NCBI GenBank assembly: GCA_011053245.1
Contig: DRGS01000078.1
Coordinates: 1 to 13,737, forward strand
Origin: Phycisphaerales bacterium
GTDB taxonomy: Bacteria > Planctomycetota > Phycisphaerae > Sedimentisphaerales > Anaerohalosphaeraceae
Direction: 5' to 3'
DNA length: 13,737 nt
Made by a program: the position numbers and the translations under genes. The notes beneath the pieces were generated by a model that was not told the origin of the DNA, did not search any database, and was given only the letters and a program-made list of their open reading frames with translations. Of the stretch, positions 1 through 8,008 are shown piece by piece (the stretch's first letter is position 1; every line of letters starts with the position of its first letter).

Positions 1-6
1 CCCCTG

Positions 7-15
7 TGATATAAT
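7..15 (+). promoter_or_regulatory. Extended -10 promoter element of rho
   Basis: TATAAT lies at 10-15 and is preceded by TG plus one base at 7-9, giving a perfect extended -10 element of the housekeeping sigma type. A matching -35 element would fall before the start of the window and cannot be seen. Transcription would start near position 22, leaving an untranslated leader of about 65 nt before the rho start codon. That leader could carry rho autoregulation, as is known for E. coli rho, but I see no specific structure in it. Confidence 0.6.
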
Positions 16-75
16 TACATATAGAAACCGGAAAAAGGGACCATATGCCATGTCTCGATTTCCATTAACCCAAAC

Positions 76-81
76 AAGGAG
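76..81 (+). promoter_or_regulatory. Ribosome binding site that decides the rho start
   Basis: AAGGAG sits five bases before the ATG at 87. A GTG six bases upstream, at 81, is in frame but overlaps this Shine-Dalgarno sequence, so it cannot be served by it. The ATG is therefore the better start. Confidence 0.8.
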
Positions 82-86
82 TGATC

Positions 87-1565
87 ATGGCTAAGAGCGC
101 TGTAAAAAACGACGACGAAAAAGCTGCAAAGAAAAAAACGAAGAAAAAAGAAACTGCTGAAACAACCGCTGCCCCTGAGCAGTCCGCCGCCACTGAAGAT
201 GTCAAATCTCAAAACGGCTCCAGCAACGGTAACGGTAAGCCGAAAAGCAAAAAGGAAAAGGACGCAGAGTCCATCCATGCCAAATATGAGCGGGTAAAAA
301 AGGGTAACCTGCACCTGAAGGACCTGCAGAACCTCGAGGCATCCGAACTTCACAAGATCGCAAAGAAAGAGGGCATCTCCGATTACATCGCACTGTCCAA
401 ACAGCAGCTTATCTTTAAGATCCTGCAGGAGAGAATACAACAGAATGGCCTGATGTATGGCGAAGGCGTGCTCGAAGTGCTACCCGACGGTTTCGGTTTC
501 CTTCGCAGCACGAATTATAACTACCTGTCATCTCCGGACGATGTATATGTTTCACCTTCGCAGATCCGCCGATTCGGCATCAGAAGCGGCAATATCGTTT
601 CCGGGCAGATCCGCCCGCCAAAGGAAAGCGAAAAATACTTCGCCCTTCTCCGCGTCGAAGCCGTAAACTACCAGGAACCGGATAAGCTTGCAGAGAAGGT
701 CGTCTTCCGCGATCTAACCCCGCTGCATGCAGAGGAAAGGCTCATACTCGAAACGACAACTGAGGAACTCAGCACCCGGATAATCGACATAGCCACACCG
801 ATCGGCAAGGGCCAGCGCGGCCTTATCGTCGCTCCGCCGCGTACCGGAAAAACCGTCCTGCTGCAGAAGATGGCAAACGCCATCAGCCAGAATTACCCCG
901 AAGTCAAAATGATCGTCCTGTTGATAGACGAACGCCCCGAAGAGGTTACCGACATGCAGCGGAAAACCGCCGCTGATGTCGAAGTGATAAGTTCGACGTT
1001 CGATGAGCCTACCTCACGCCACTGTCAGGTCGCAGAGATGGTTATCGAAAAGGCAAAACGCATGGTCGAATACGGCGAAGACGTTGTCATACTGCTCGAT
1101 TCGATCACCCGCCTTGCACGAGCATACAACACTGAAATGCCGCACTCCGGCAAGATCCTCACCGGTGGTGTCGATGCCAACGCGATGCAGATGCCCAAGA
1201 GGTTCTTCGGTGCCGCCAGAAACATCGAACATGGCGGCTCGCTTACCATCATCGCAACGGCTCTGGTCGATACCGGTTCAAGAATGGACGAGGTTATCTT
1301 TGAAGAGTTCAAGGCAACCGGCAACATGGAGCTTCATCTCGACAGGAAACTCGTCGAACGAAGAACCTACCCAGCCATCGATATCAGTAAGAGCGGTACC
1401 CGTCGGGAAGAGCTTCTCCTCGACGCTAAGGAGCTTGAGCTTACATATCGGCTGAGAAAGGTCCTCAGCGAGATGAACCTGATAGAATCCGTCGAACTGC
1501 TCAAGAGCAGGCTCGCCAAGTGCAGTACCAACGCCGAGTTCCTCATGAGCATGAGCATGGGTTAA
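87..1565 (+). CDS. rho: Transcription termination factor Rho
   Basis: Hexameric RNA-dependent ATPase/helicase that ends transcription at Rho-dependent sites in the cytoplasm. With the ATG at 87 the protein has 492 residues, longer than the roughly 420 of E. coli Rho. The extra length is an N-terminal low-complexity stretch (about residues 1-66) rich in Lys, Glu, Ala and Ser. Then come the helical Rho N-terminal domain (about 75-118), the cold-shock-like RNA-binding domain with RNP1-type DGFGFLR (134-140), and the RecA-like motor. The motor shows Walker A APPRTGKT (249-256), Walker [11 protein letters not shown] (333-342), the Q-loop region [18 protein letters not shown] (358-375) and the [19 protein letters not shown] segment near 426-445. 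All catalytic motifs look intact. The gene appears to be its own transcription unit, with a -10 element upstream and an intrinsic terminator downstream. Identification is secure; the role of the extension is unknown. Confidence 0.98.
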   Translation: MAKSAVKNDDEKAAKKKTKKKETAETTAAPEQSAATEDVKSQNGSSNGNGKPKSKKEKDAESIHAKYERVKKGNLHLKDLQNLEASELHKIAKKEGISDYIALSKQQLIFKILQERIQQNGLMYGEGVLEVLPDGFGFLRSTNYNYLSSPDDVYVSPSQIRRFGIRSGNIVSGQIRPPKESEKYFALLRVEAVNYQEPDKLAEKVVFRDLTPLHAEERLILETTTEELSTRIIDIATPIGKGQRGLIVAPPRTGKTVLLQKMANAISQNYPEVKMIVLLIDERPEEVTDMQRKTAADVEVISSTFDEPTSRHCQVAEMVIEKAKRMVEYGEDVVILLDSITRLARAYNTEMPHSGKILTGGVDANAMQMPKRFFGAARNIEHGGSLTIIATALVDTGSRMDEVIFEEFKATGNMELHLDRKLVERRTYPAIDISKSGTRREELLLDAKELELTYRLRKVLSEMNLIESVELLKSRLAKCSTNAEFLMSMSMG

Positions 1566-1573
1566 AAATTCGT

Positions 1574-1603
1574 GCGGATGTAAATTTGCGTACTTTACAT
1601 CGC
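1574..1603 (+). other. Inverted repeat/hairpin just after rho
   Basis: GATGTAAA (1577-1584) and TTTACATC (1594-1601) form a perfect 8-bp stem around a 9-base loop. A further GC/GC pair (1574-1575 with 1602-1603) is possible past a one-base bulge. It starts about 10 bases after the rho stop codon and precedes the true terminator. No T-run follows, so it is not itself a classical intrinsic terminator. It could stabilise the rho mRNA 3' end, form part of a double-hairpin terminator, or be an operator for valS. Confidence 0.5.
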
Positions 1604-1623
1604 AGGCAGATATATATAGAATG

Positions 1624-1660
1624 AAGTCCCGGTTGAGATATTCGCCGGGACTTTTTTTCT
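1624..1660 (+). terminator. Intrinsic terminator after rho
   Basis: AAGTCCCGG (1624-1632) pairs with CCGGGACTT (1645-1653) across a 12-base loop. The descending arm runs directly into a seven-T tract (1652-1658). The GC-rich stem followed by the T-run is the standard Rho-independent form. It would end the rho transcript and separate it from valS 54 bases downstream. Confidence 0.88.
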
Positions 1661-1713
1661 GGGTAATGGGCGAACAATGAAAGTTTTTAAAAACAGTATC
1701 GGATAAAACGGTT

Positions 1714-4680
1714 ATGGCAGAACAATTAGCAAAAGTATATGACCCCAATTCAATCGAAGACGAGGCGAAGCGGATATGGCTTGACGGCGGCTATTTCGGT
1801 GCGGATCCCGATTCTGACCTGCCCGCCGGCCCTTACACGATCGTAATACCGCCGCCCAACGTCACCGCCGCTCTGCATCTGGGCCATGCTCTGAATAACA
1901 CGCTGCAGGACATACTCATTCGCTTCCGCAGAATGCAGCAATTCAATACCCTCTGGATGCCCGGAACCGACCATGCCGGAATCGCTACGCAGGCGGTCGT
2001 GGATAAGAGGCTTCGGCAGGAAGGAAAATCTTCTCTTGTCGAGTACAGAAAATTGGAAGAGCAAGGCAAGGACGGGCGAAAACAATTCATCGCACACGTT
2101 CAGGCATGGAAAGACGAATACGAAACACGCATCATCGACCAGTTGAAGGCTATGGGCTGCTCCTGCGATTGGGACAGGACACGCTTTACAATGGACGAAA
2201 CCTGCGCAAAAGCTGTCCGCACCAATTTCTTCAACCTCTTCAAAGACGGATTGATCTACCGCGGCAAAAGACTCGTAAACTGGGATCCGGCAACGCAGAC
2301 CGTTCTGGCCGATGACGAAGTCGAACACGAAACAATACACGGCCACTTCTGGTACCTGCAATATCCGCTGGCAGAATCTGTCGTAGTTGACGGCAAAACG
2401 ATAGAACATGTAACCGTCGCCACTACCCGCCCCGAAACAATGCTCGGCGATACGGCTGTGGCGATGAATCCATCCGACCCAAGGGCGAAGGTCCTCGTAG
2501 GTAAACAGGTTCGCCTGCCGATAGTAGGAAGGCTCATCACCATCGTAGCAGATGAACACGTCGTAATGTCCGATCCGGAAAGCGAAGATGAAAAAGCAAA
2601 ATTCTCAACCGGATTCTTAAAGGTTACGCCCGCCCACGACCCGGATGACTGGGCAATCGGCCAGCGTCACGATCTGGACATAATAAACGTCATGGCCCCG
2701 GACGGTTCCATCAGCGACAAACACGGCTGGGAAGATGCAAGTACCGCCGAATCACAAAAACTCGTCGGTATGGATCGCTTCGATGCAAGAAAATCTATCG
2801 TCGAATGGTTCGATGCCGAAAATCTTCTCGAAGAGATCAGGGACTACACCCACGAAGTCGGCCACAGCTACCGGAGTCACGTCCCCATCGAGCCGTACCT
2901 GTCCGATCAGTGGTATATCGCCGTAAAGAAACCCATCGAACACCTCAAAGAAAAATACGGACATGGAAATATCGAAGGCACCGACGTACCGCGCAATTCC
3001 TTAGCCGGCCTCGCACTGGAACCATTGATCGATAATCGCTTGCGATTCATCCCCGAAAGATATGAAAAGACATACCAGAACTGGCTCGAAAACCTGCGCG
3101 ACTGGCCAATCAGCAGACAGCTCTGGTGGGGACACCAAATACCGATCTGGTCAAAACTTTGCGATTCACTGCCCGGCGAACTCGCTACAATGTCTGACAA
3201 AATAAACTCCGTCACAATGGACTCCGACGATGGGCCTGTAACCTATGCCTGCGTTGCCCCTGGAGACGAAGATATCGAAAAGCAACTCGAATCCGACGGA
3301 TGGATCCGTGACGAAGATGTCCTCGACACATGGTTTAGTTCCGCCCTTTGGCCGTTCAGCACTTTAGGCTGGCCGGACGATACGCCCGAGATGAAAATGT
3401 TCTACCCCGGCGATGTACTCTGCACCGCAAGAGAGATCATCACGCTGTGGGTCTCGCGAATGGTCATGATGGGGCAATACTGCGTCGGTGACATTCCATT
3501 TAAGGATGTTTATATCCACGCGATGATCCAGGACGGGCAGGGCCGCAAAATGTCAAAGAGCCTCGGCAACGGCATCGACCCGCTCGTCGCTATCGACAGC
3601 CACGGAGCCGACGCCATGCGATTTACCCTGGCAAGCATGACCACCGACACGCAAGACGTAAGAATGCCCGTCGCCAACATGAAACTGCCCGACGGACGCG
3701 AGGTCAACACATCACCGAAATTCGATATCGGCAGAAACTTCTGCAACAAACTCTGGAACGCATCTCGCTTTGCGATGATGAACCTCGAAGGAACCGACCC
3801 TGCCAAATTCGACCCGGAAAAGATGGACGTTACCGACAAGTGGATACTCTCGCGATTAGCCGAAACGGTAAGCGATGTTACCGAACTTATCGAAAACTTT
3901 AAATACAACGAACCCCTTAACGCGATATACAAATTCTTCTGGAACGATTTCTGTGACTGGTACCTCGAATGGTCCAAACCGCGTATGCAGGACGACGACA
4001 CAAAGCCGACCGCCCAAAACGTACTGGCTTTCGTACTCGACCAGACGCTGCGGCTGCTGCATCCGTTCGTACCGTTCATCACCGAGGGCATCTTCCAGAA
4101 GCTAAACGAACTGGCTCCGCAGAGAAAACTCGCGGACCTTGCAGATAGCGGAAAAGCTAAGGCGATCATCGTCGCCGAATGGCCCGCAGGCCTTGACCAG
4201 TTCGTCGACCCCGACATCGAAGAGCAGATATCCATCATCCAAAGCGTCATCCGCTCGATACGCGAGGTCAGGAACCAGTACAACATACCCCCGTCGAAGA
4301 AACTTACCGCTTCCGCCGCCGGGCCGGATGCCATTGCGCAAATTCTCAACGCAAACGCTAATCTGGTTTGCACCCTTGCATCGCTTGACGAATTCACCGC
4401 CGCCGATGGTATGCAAAAACCGGAATCCGCCGCCGCTGCTATCGTCGAAGAGCTTCAAGTATTCGTCCATGACGTTATCGACCCCGATGCCGAACGCAAA
4501 CGTCTCGAAAAACAAAAAGAGCAGATCGAAAAAGGTTTAAGAGGCGTCGAGGGCAAACTCAATAACGAGAACTTCGTCTCCCGTGCCAAACCGGAAGTCG
4601 TCGCCCAGGCCCGCGAAAAACTCAAAGAACTCACAGAGCAATTACAAGCCGTGCAAAACCATATATCTCAATTAGGTTAA
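1714..4680 (+). CDS. valS: Valyl-tRNA synthetase
   Basis: Class I aminoacyl-tRNA synthetase that charges tRNA-Val and hydrolyses mischarged Thr-tRNA-Val; cytoplasmic. At 988 residues it is somewhat longer than E. coli ValRS (951). The signature PPPNVTAALHLGHAL lies at residues 46-60, with the HIGH-type box HLGH at 55-58. The CP1 editing domain shows TTRPETMLGD (237-246) and TPAHDPDDW (305-313). The second catalytic motif KMSKS is exact at 612-616. The anticodon-binding domain begins around TDKWILSRL, and the C-terminal arm (about 923-988) is a charged coiled coil with the family-typical NENFVSRAKPEVV segment. No strong Shine-Dalgarno precedes the ATG at 1714. No T-box or other tRNA-sensing leader is evident in the 148-base gap after rho. 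DUF151 follows after 20 bases and is probably co-transcribed. The gene appears complete. Confidence 0.98.
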   Translation: MAEQLAKVYDPNSIEDEAKRIWLDGGYFGADPDSDLPAGPYTIVIPPPNVTAALHLGHALNNTLQDILIRFRRMQQFNTLWMPGTDHAGIATQAVVDKRLRQEGKSSLVEYRKLEEQGKDGRKQFIAHVQAWKDEYETRIIDQLKAMGCSCDWDRTRFTMDETCAKAVRTNFFNLFKDGLIYRGKRLVNWDPATQTVLADDEVEHETIHGHFWYLQYPLAESVVVDGKTIEHVTVATTRPETMLGDTAVAMNPSDPRAKVLVGKQVRLPIVGRLITIVADEHVVMSDPESEDEKAKFSTGFLKVTPAHDPDDWAIGQRHDLDIINVMAPDGSISDKHGWEDASTAESQKLVGMDRFDARKSIVEWFDAENLLEEIRDYTHEVGHSYRSHVPIEPYLSDQWYIAVKKPIEHLKEKYGHGNIEGTDVPRNSLAGLALEPLIDNRLRFIPERYEKTYQNWLENLRDWPISRQLWWGHQIPIWSKLCDSLPGELATMSDKINSVTMDSDDGPVTYACVAPGDEDIEKQLESDGWIRDEDVLDTWFSSALWPFSTLGWPDDTPEMKMFYPGDVLCTAREIITLWVSRMVMMGQYCVGDIPFKDVYIHAMIQDGQGRKMSKSLGNGIDPLVAIDSHGADAMRFTLASMTTDTQDVRMPVANMKLPDGREVNTSPKFDIGRNFCNKLWNASRFAMMNLEGTDPAKFDPEKMDVTDKWILSRLAETVSDVTELIENFKYNEPLNAIYKFFWNDFCDWYLEWSKPRMQDDDTKPTAQNVLAFVLDQTLRLLHPFVPFITEGIFQKLNELAPQRKLADLADSGKAKAIIVAEWPAGLDQFVDPDIEEQISIIQSVIRSIREVRNQYNIPPSKKLTASAAGPDAIAQILNANANLVCTLASLDEFTAADGMQKPESAAAAIVEELQVFVHDVIDPDAERKRLEKQKEQIEKGLRGVEGKLNNENFVSRAKPEVVAQAREKLKELTEQLQAVQNHISQLG

Positions 4681-4700
4681 TAGCAAAGGCAAACGCGAAC

Positions 4701-5096
4701 ATGGAAATAGAAGCCGAACTTTCAAAGATCGTCATAAACGAAACCGTCGACCAGCAGATAATCGTCTTAAAGGAACGCGGAGGCGACCGCAGCTTCCCCA
4801 TCGTGATCGGTATGCCCGAAATACTCGCGATCAACCGCCGCCTAAAGGGGATACAGTTGCCCCGCCCGCTAACGCACGACCTCCTTGCAAATACCATCAT
4901 CCAGCTTGGCGGAGAGATCATAAAGATCGTTATCAGCGACCTCAGCGACCACACCTTCTACGCCAACCTATATGTGAACCTCGACGGCAAAATCGTACTA
5001 ATCGACAGCCGCCCCTCGGACGCCCTCGCCATCTCAGCAGGAACAGACATCCCCCTATACATCGACGAACAAGTCTTTGAAAAAATGAAACAATGA
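4701..5096 (+). CDS. Bifunctional nuclease (DUF151/BFN) domain protein
   Basis: Protein of 131 residues that consists almost entirely of one DUF151/BFN domain. Family hallmarks visible are FPIVIGMPEILAINRRLKG (32-50), RPLTHDLL (55-62), DHTFYANL (83-90) and DSRPSDALAIS (102-112). Plant members of the family have reported RNase/DNase activity, but the cellular role of most bacterial single-domain members is not settled, so substrate is left open. There is no signal peptide or membrane segment, implying a cytosolic protein. The start ATG is 20 bases after the valS stop with only a weak AAAGG upstream, consistent with translation as the second gene of a valS operon. The gene ends 17 bases before the stop codon of the convergent GH43-type gene; no terminator hairpin is visible in that gap. 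Confidence 0.9.
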   Translation: MEIEAELSKIVINETVDQQIIVLKERGGDRSFPIVIGMPEILAINRRLKGIQLPRPLTHDLLANTIIQLGGEIIKIVISDLSDHTFYANLYVNLDGKIVLIDSRPSDALAISAGTDIPLYIDEQVFEKMKQ

Positions 5097-5113
5097 TTAG
5101 GCTTTAACTTGCC

Positions 5114-6307
5114 CTATTTGCCTGTCGCTGCGCATCCGGGGTTGCCAGAATTCATCGGCAGACTCCACTCGTTACGCCACTTTATCTTGAATCCATCGTT
5201 AGAAAAGTCTATGGGCAGCCACATATATCGTCCGTCTATGGCATCATGTGGTCGCCAGAGATCAAACATTGCAATGAATAAATCTTCTTTCCCGTGAACC
5301 GGAAGGATATATGTACTCTGACCGCCAAAGGTTTTATCCGCCCCAAATCCATTATCAGGACCGGAACCGACACACGGATTGCCAAGCTCTTTCCAGGGGC
5401 CGAATATGGAATCGGCAACAGCGGACCTTGCGGCATTTGGTGACCAACCAGTACATCCCGATGCCAGCAGATAGTATTTACCGTTTCTTTTACAAATAGC
5501 CGGAGCCTCCATCCAGCGATTCGCGAAGACACGAACGTATTTACCAGAATGACGAAGATAATCATCAGTCAGAAGAGCTATATGTAGAGTTGAGTTGTGT
5601 TCCGACGAGTAAAGATGATAGCCCTTACCATCGTCATCGACAAACAGAGTCATATCGCGTGCCATCTGGCCGCCCTCAAAATGAGAACCCAGAATGTTGA
5701 ATTGCTTATGTTTATTGGTAGGCCCGCCACTGAACTTTTCTTTTTCCGCCTTTGTTCTTGCAATAGAGTTGGGGTCTTTCTGTTCCGGCGTGACATTTAT
5801 CGGCCAGGCATTGGCATTGGGACGAAGGCTGTAAAGAAAAACATAAGGACCGGTGGCATTATCGGCAACAGCGACACCACTTCTTGCTGCGTTATATCCC
5901 TGCCCTTTTAATTCCAGATGAAACCACATAACGAACTTCTTTGTTTTGACATTATAGATCACTTTCGGGCGTTCAAGAATACAACCCCTGGCGATATCAC
6001 TTTCAGGGTTCTCAGAAACTTTAAGAGCTATACCTTCGTCCGTCCAGTTCAGCAAATCTTTAGATGAGTAAACGCTAACCCCAACCTGCGCTGTGTTTCC
6101 TGCCTTCCCTTTGATCTTGTGTTCTCCAAACCAGTAGTATGTAGCGTTGTAATAAAGGATGCCCCCGCCATGAGCGTTGATATGAGTTCGGTGGTTGTCA
6201 GGCCATACTTCACCGGCCTTAAAGGATACCGAAGCGGCTCCGAAACATTGGGGCATAATGCTTATCAACAATAAGCATGCTGCAATAATAAATTTGCGTT
6301 TGTTCAC
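5114..6307 (-). CDS. Secreted GH43-type glycoside hydrolase (exo-beta-1,3-galactanase-like)
   Basis: A 397-residue protein starting at GTG, with a good AAAGGAA ribosome binding site shortly upstream. Residues 1-24 form a signal peptide (Lys/Arg start, hydrophobic core, cleavage probably after CFGA), so the enzyme is exported. The rest resembles a five-bladed GH43 propeller of the galactanase-like subfamilies (24/34). Visible landmarks are HINAHGGGILYYNATYYWFGE near 42-62, LERPKVIYN with E112, a blade with YHLYSSEHN and E236, MEAPAICKRNGKYYLL with E267, and FGGQSTYILPV with Q330. The Asp normally at the start of the GH43 propeller (the DP motif) is replaced by NAHGGG, as in exo-beta-1,3-galactanases where a Gln was proposed to stand in for the base. 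Substrate is inferred, perhaps galactan side chains of plant or algal arabinogalactan. It stands alone, with no transporter, regulator or second glycosidase nearby, and seems more AT-rich than the valS/rho genes. Confidence 0.82.
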   Translation of the reverse strand: MNKRKFIIAACLLLISIMPQCFGAASVSFKAGEVWPDNHRTHINAHGGGILYYNATYYWFGEHKIKGKAGNTAQVGVSVYSSKDLLNWTDEGIALKVSENPESDIARGCILERPKVIYNVKTKKFVMWFHLELKGQGYNAARSGVAVADNATGPYVFLYSLRPNANAWPINVTPEQKDPNSIARTKAEKEKFSGGPTNKHKQFNILGSHFEGGQMARDMTLFVDDDGKGYHLYSSEHNSTLHIALLTDDYLRHSGKYVRVFANRWMEAPAICKRNGKYYLLASGCTGWSPNAARSAVADSIFGPWKELGNPCVGSGPDNGFGADKTFGGQSTYILPVHGKEDLFIAMFDLWRPHDAIDGRYMWLPIDFSNDGFKIKWRNEWSLPMNSGNPGCAATGK

Positions 6308-6361
6308 ATCGTTCCTTTCAAAGAATACTTATAACAACTTCAAAATCGGTACTTGTATAAT

Positions 6362-6898
6362 TCATTCATGCTTGCCGAAAAGATTCGATATCAGTATCAA
6401 CCCGACTGCGGTGCATAGCATACTGTCGGCTACGTTGAAAGCGGGCCAGTGATGGTCGCCAATGTAGAAATCCAGAAAGTCCCTTACGAACCCTTCATTA
6501 AACGCCCGGTCGTAGAGGTTGCCGATTATTCCAGCTGTGAACAGTCCCAGCGCAACCTGCATTATCCTGTGCTTTACATGACCGAAAAAGAATATCCCTA
6601 ACACAACGACCATTGCTATTGCCGAGATTGAAACCAATATCACTCGCTGACCGGAAGCGATACTGAATGCCGCTCCGTCATTGACCCGCATGACCATCTT
6701 GAAAAGCCCGTCTATTACAGAGTACTCTTGATACGGCTCATCGATCAGCCAGTTAAATACCGCCGATTTGCTCCACAGGTCCGCGGTGACCCCCACAACG
6801 ATTATCGGCCAGAATATCGCATGCGCCTTAGCGTCCGGCAATGAAGCGAGGCTAAAGAGTTTGACAGGTTCGGGTTTTTGATCTGCGTTATCAGACAT
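6362..6898 (-). CDS. lspA: Lipoprotein signal peptidase (signal peptidase II)
   Basis: Integral inner-membrane aspartyl protease that cleaves the signal peptide of diacylglyceryl-modified prolipoproteins. From the ATG at 6898 the protein has 178 residues. A longer in-frame version would run back into the upstream TPR gene and is not supported. Four hydrophobic segments are visible, at about 27-45, 84-106, 111-127 and 157-173. Family motifs are TADLWSK (D40), NDGAAFS (73-79), GNLYDR with catalytic Asp D130, and VRDFLDFYIGDHHWPAFNVAD with the second catalytic Asp D158. The N-terminal cytosolic leader of about 25 residues is somewhat long for the family. The gene starts 19 bases after the stop of the TPR lipoprotein gene, so the two likely form an operon. 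Shine-Dalgarno is weak. No terminator is visible before the GH43-type gene downstream. Confidence 0.95.
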   Translation of the reverse strand: MSDNADQKPEPVKLFSLASLPDAKAHAIFWPIIVVGVTADLWSKSAVFNWLIDEPYQEYSVIDGLFKMVMRVNDGAAFSIASGQRVILVSISAIAMVVVLGIFFFGHVKHRIMQVALGLFTAGIIGNLYDRAFNEGFVRDFLDFYIGDHHWPAFNVADSMLCTAVGLILISNLFGKHE

Positions 6899-6917
6899 CG
6901 GCTTTGCTCGTATGTGA

Positions 6918-7919
6918 TTATTTGGAATACTTATCAAGCAGCATTTGAAGCTTGGGCTGATCGGGTTTGTACTCAAGGCTCATCTTCCATTGATCCAGAC
7001 CCCGCTGCTTAAGCGCCTTATCGCCGGCGTAGTTGGCCTTGATCATATACGCGATCCCCAGCCCCTTTCGCGCCATCCAATCCTCCGGCTCGATCTGAGC
7101 AGCCGTTTCATAACTTATGATCGCACTGTCAGGATCCCTTAGCTTCAGATGCGCAAAACCCATATACTGATGCGCCATAAAATCATTAGGGTCCATCTCC
7201 AGCGACGTATCGAGCAGTTCGGCCGCCGCCTCATAGCGTCCCGTCCTGAGATACGCCACCGCAAGCGGAACCAATATCTCCGGCTTATTCCCCTGTCGCT
7301 CAAGTGCCCTGCGATACGCCTCGATCGCCTTCGGATGATCCTTTCGCACCTCAAAAATATCGCCAAGTATTATCTCCGGCGCGGCACTGTTAGGGTCGAT
7401 CTTCTTGGCATGTGACGCGTAATCGAAAGCAAGGTCATATTCTTTCAGGTGGTAATAAACTTTCCCGGCGTTGAGGTTCGCCTCGTAATGTTCCGGTTCG
7501 ATCTCGCAAGCCCTTACATACGCCTGCACGGAACGAACGAACTGTTTCATAACCTGCGTAACCTTGCCAAGATTGAAAAAATCCTTAAACGACCACGGGT
7601 CAAGCTCCGTCGCCGTCTCATAACTGTCGGCACTGTTCTCGAAATCCTCCGTAGCCTGGTAAACATCGCCCTTAAGCGAAAACGCCACCGCCAATTCCGG
7701 GTCGAGTTCCGTCGCTAATTGCAATTTCTCCAACGCCTCATCATGCTCGTTGAGTTCGTTAAGCATAAGAGCGTCAACGTACAGACTTATCGCCTCTTGA
7801 CGTCTTTCTTCGGTGATCACCTGCTGTTGCTGCTGTCGTGCGCACCCGCACGAAAGCAGTATGATCATTGCGACAGCAAAACCGATTGCCGCCCTGCAGC
7901 GTCTGATATGAACGGACAT
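6918..7919 (-). CDS. TPR-repeat lipoprotein
   Basis: Protein of 333 residues beginning at the ATG at 7919; a TTG five codons upstream (7934) is less likely because it overlaps the Shine-Dalgarno. Residues 1-24 form a lipoprotein signal with basic RRCR, a hydrophobic core and a lipobox LLSC (C24; the following CGC makes C26 an alternative). A short Gln run follows, then about eight tetratricopeptide repeats in 34-residue register from about 42 to 319. The ends of successive units are marked by LDP, LDP, IEP, IDP, MDP and IEP at 72-74, 106-108, 140-142, 174-176, 242-244 and 276-278. TPR arrays are protein-protein scaffolds, and here the domain would be anchored to an envelope membrane and face the periplasm. 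Partners are unknown. It is the first gene of a likely operon with lspA, whose product should process it. Confidence 0.9.
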   Translation of the reverse strand: MSVHIRRCRAAIGFAVAMIILLSCGCARQQQQQVITEERRQEAISLYVDALMLNELNEHDEALEKLQLATELDPELAVAFSLKGDVYQATEDFENSADSYETATELDPWSFKDFFNLGKVTQVMKQFVRSVQAYVRACEIEPEHYEANLNAGKVYYHLKEYDLAFDYASHAKKIDPNSAAPEIILGDIFEVRKDHPKAIEAYRRALERQGNKPEILVPLAVAYLRTGRYEAAAELLDTSLEMDPNDFMAHQYMGFAHLKLRDPDSAIISYETAAQIEPEDWMARKGLGIAYMIKANYAGDKALKQRGLDQWKMSLEYKPDQPKLQMLLDKYSK

Positions 7920-7925
7920 AAAAAA

Positions 7926-7932
7926 CCCTTCC
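7926..7932 (-). promoter_or_regulatory. Ribosome binding site of the TPR lipoprotein gene
   Basis: On the minus strand GGAAGGG is followed by six T residues and then the ATG at 7919. This spacing supports the ATG as start and excludes the TTG at 7934, which overlaps the site. Confidence 0.7.
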
Positions 7933-7980
7933 AAAAATGGCTAAACCACTTCTATTACTAAAGATATATATTGACTGCCT

Positions 7981-8008
7981 ATTATACCAAATCCGCCGCC
8001 TGTGTCAA
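7981..8008 (-). promoter_or_regulatory. Near-consensus sigma70-type promoter for TPR-lspA
   Basis: Reading the minus strand, TTGACA (8008-8003) is followed by a 16-base spacer and TATAAT (7986-7981), both hexamers perfect. The spacer ends in TGG, so the -10 is also of the extended type. Transcription would start near 7974, giving a leader of about 55 nt before the TPR gene. Such a complete match implies strong constitutive expression unless a repressor covers it. Confidence 0.85.

Noticed and set aside
1677..1706. Nine-codon reading frame before valS, considered as an attenuator leader peptide
   Set aside because: The peptide has only one Val codon and no paired terminator/antiterminator structure follows it.
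2256..2543. Long antisense frames opposite valS and other genes
   Set aside because: They are shadows created by codon bias of the true genes, with no start signals or domain resemblance.
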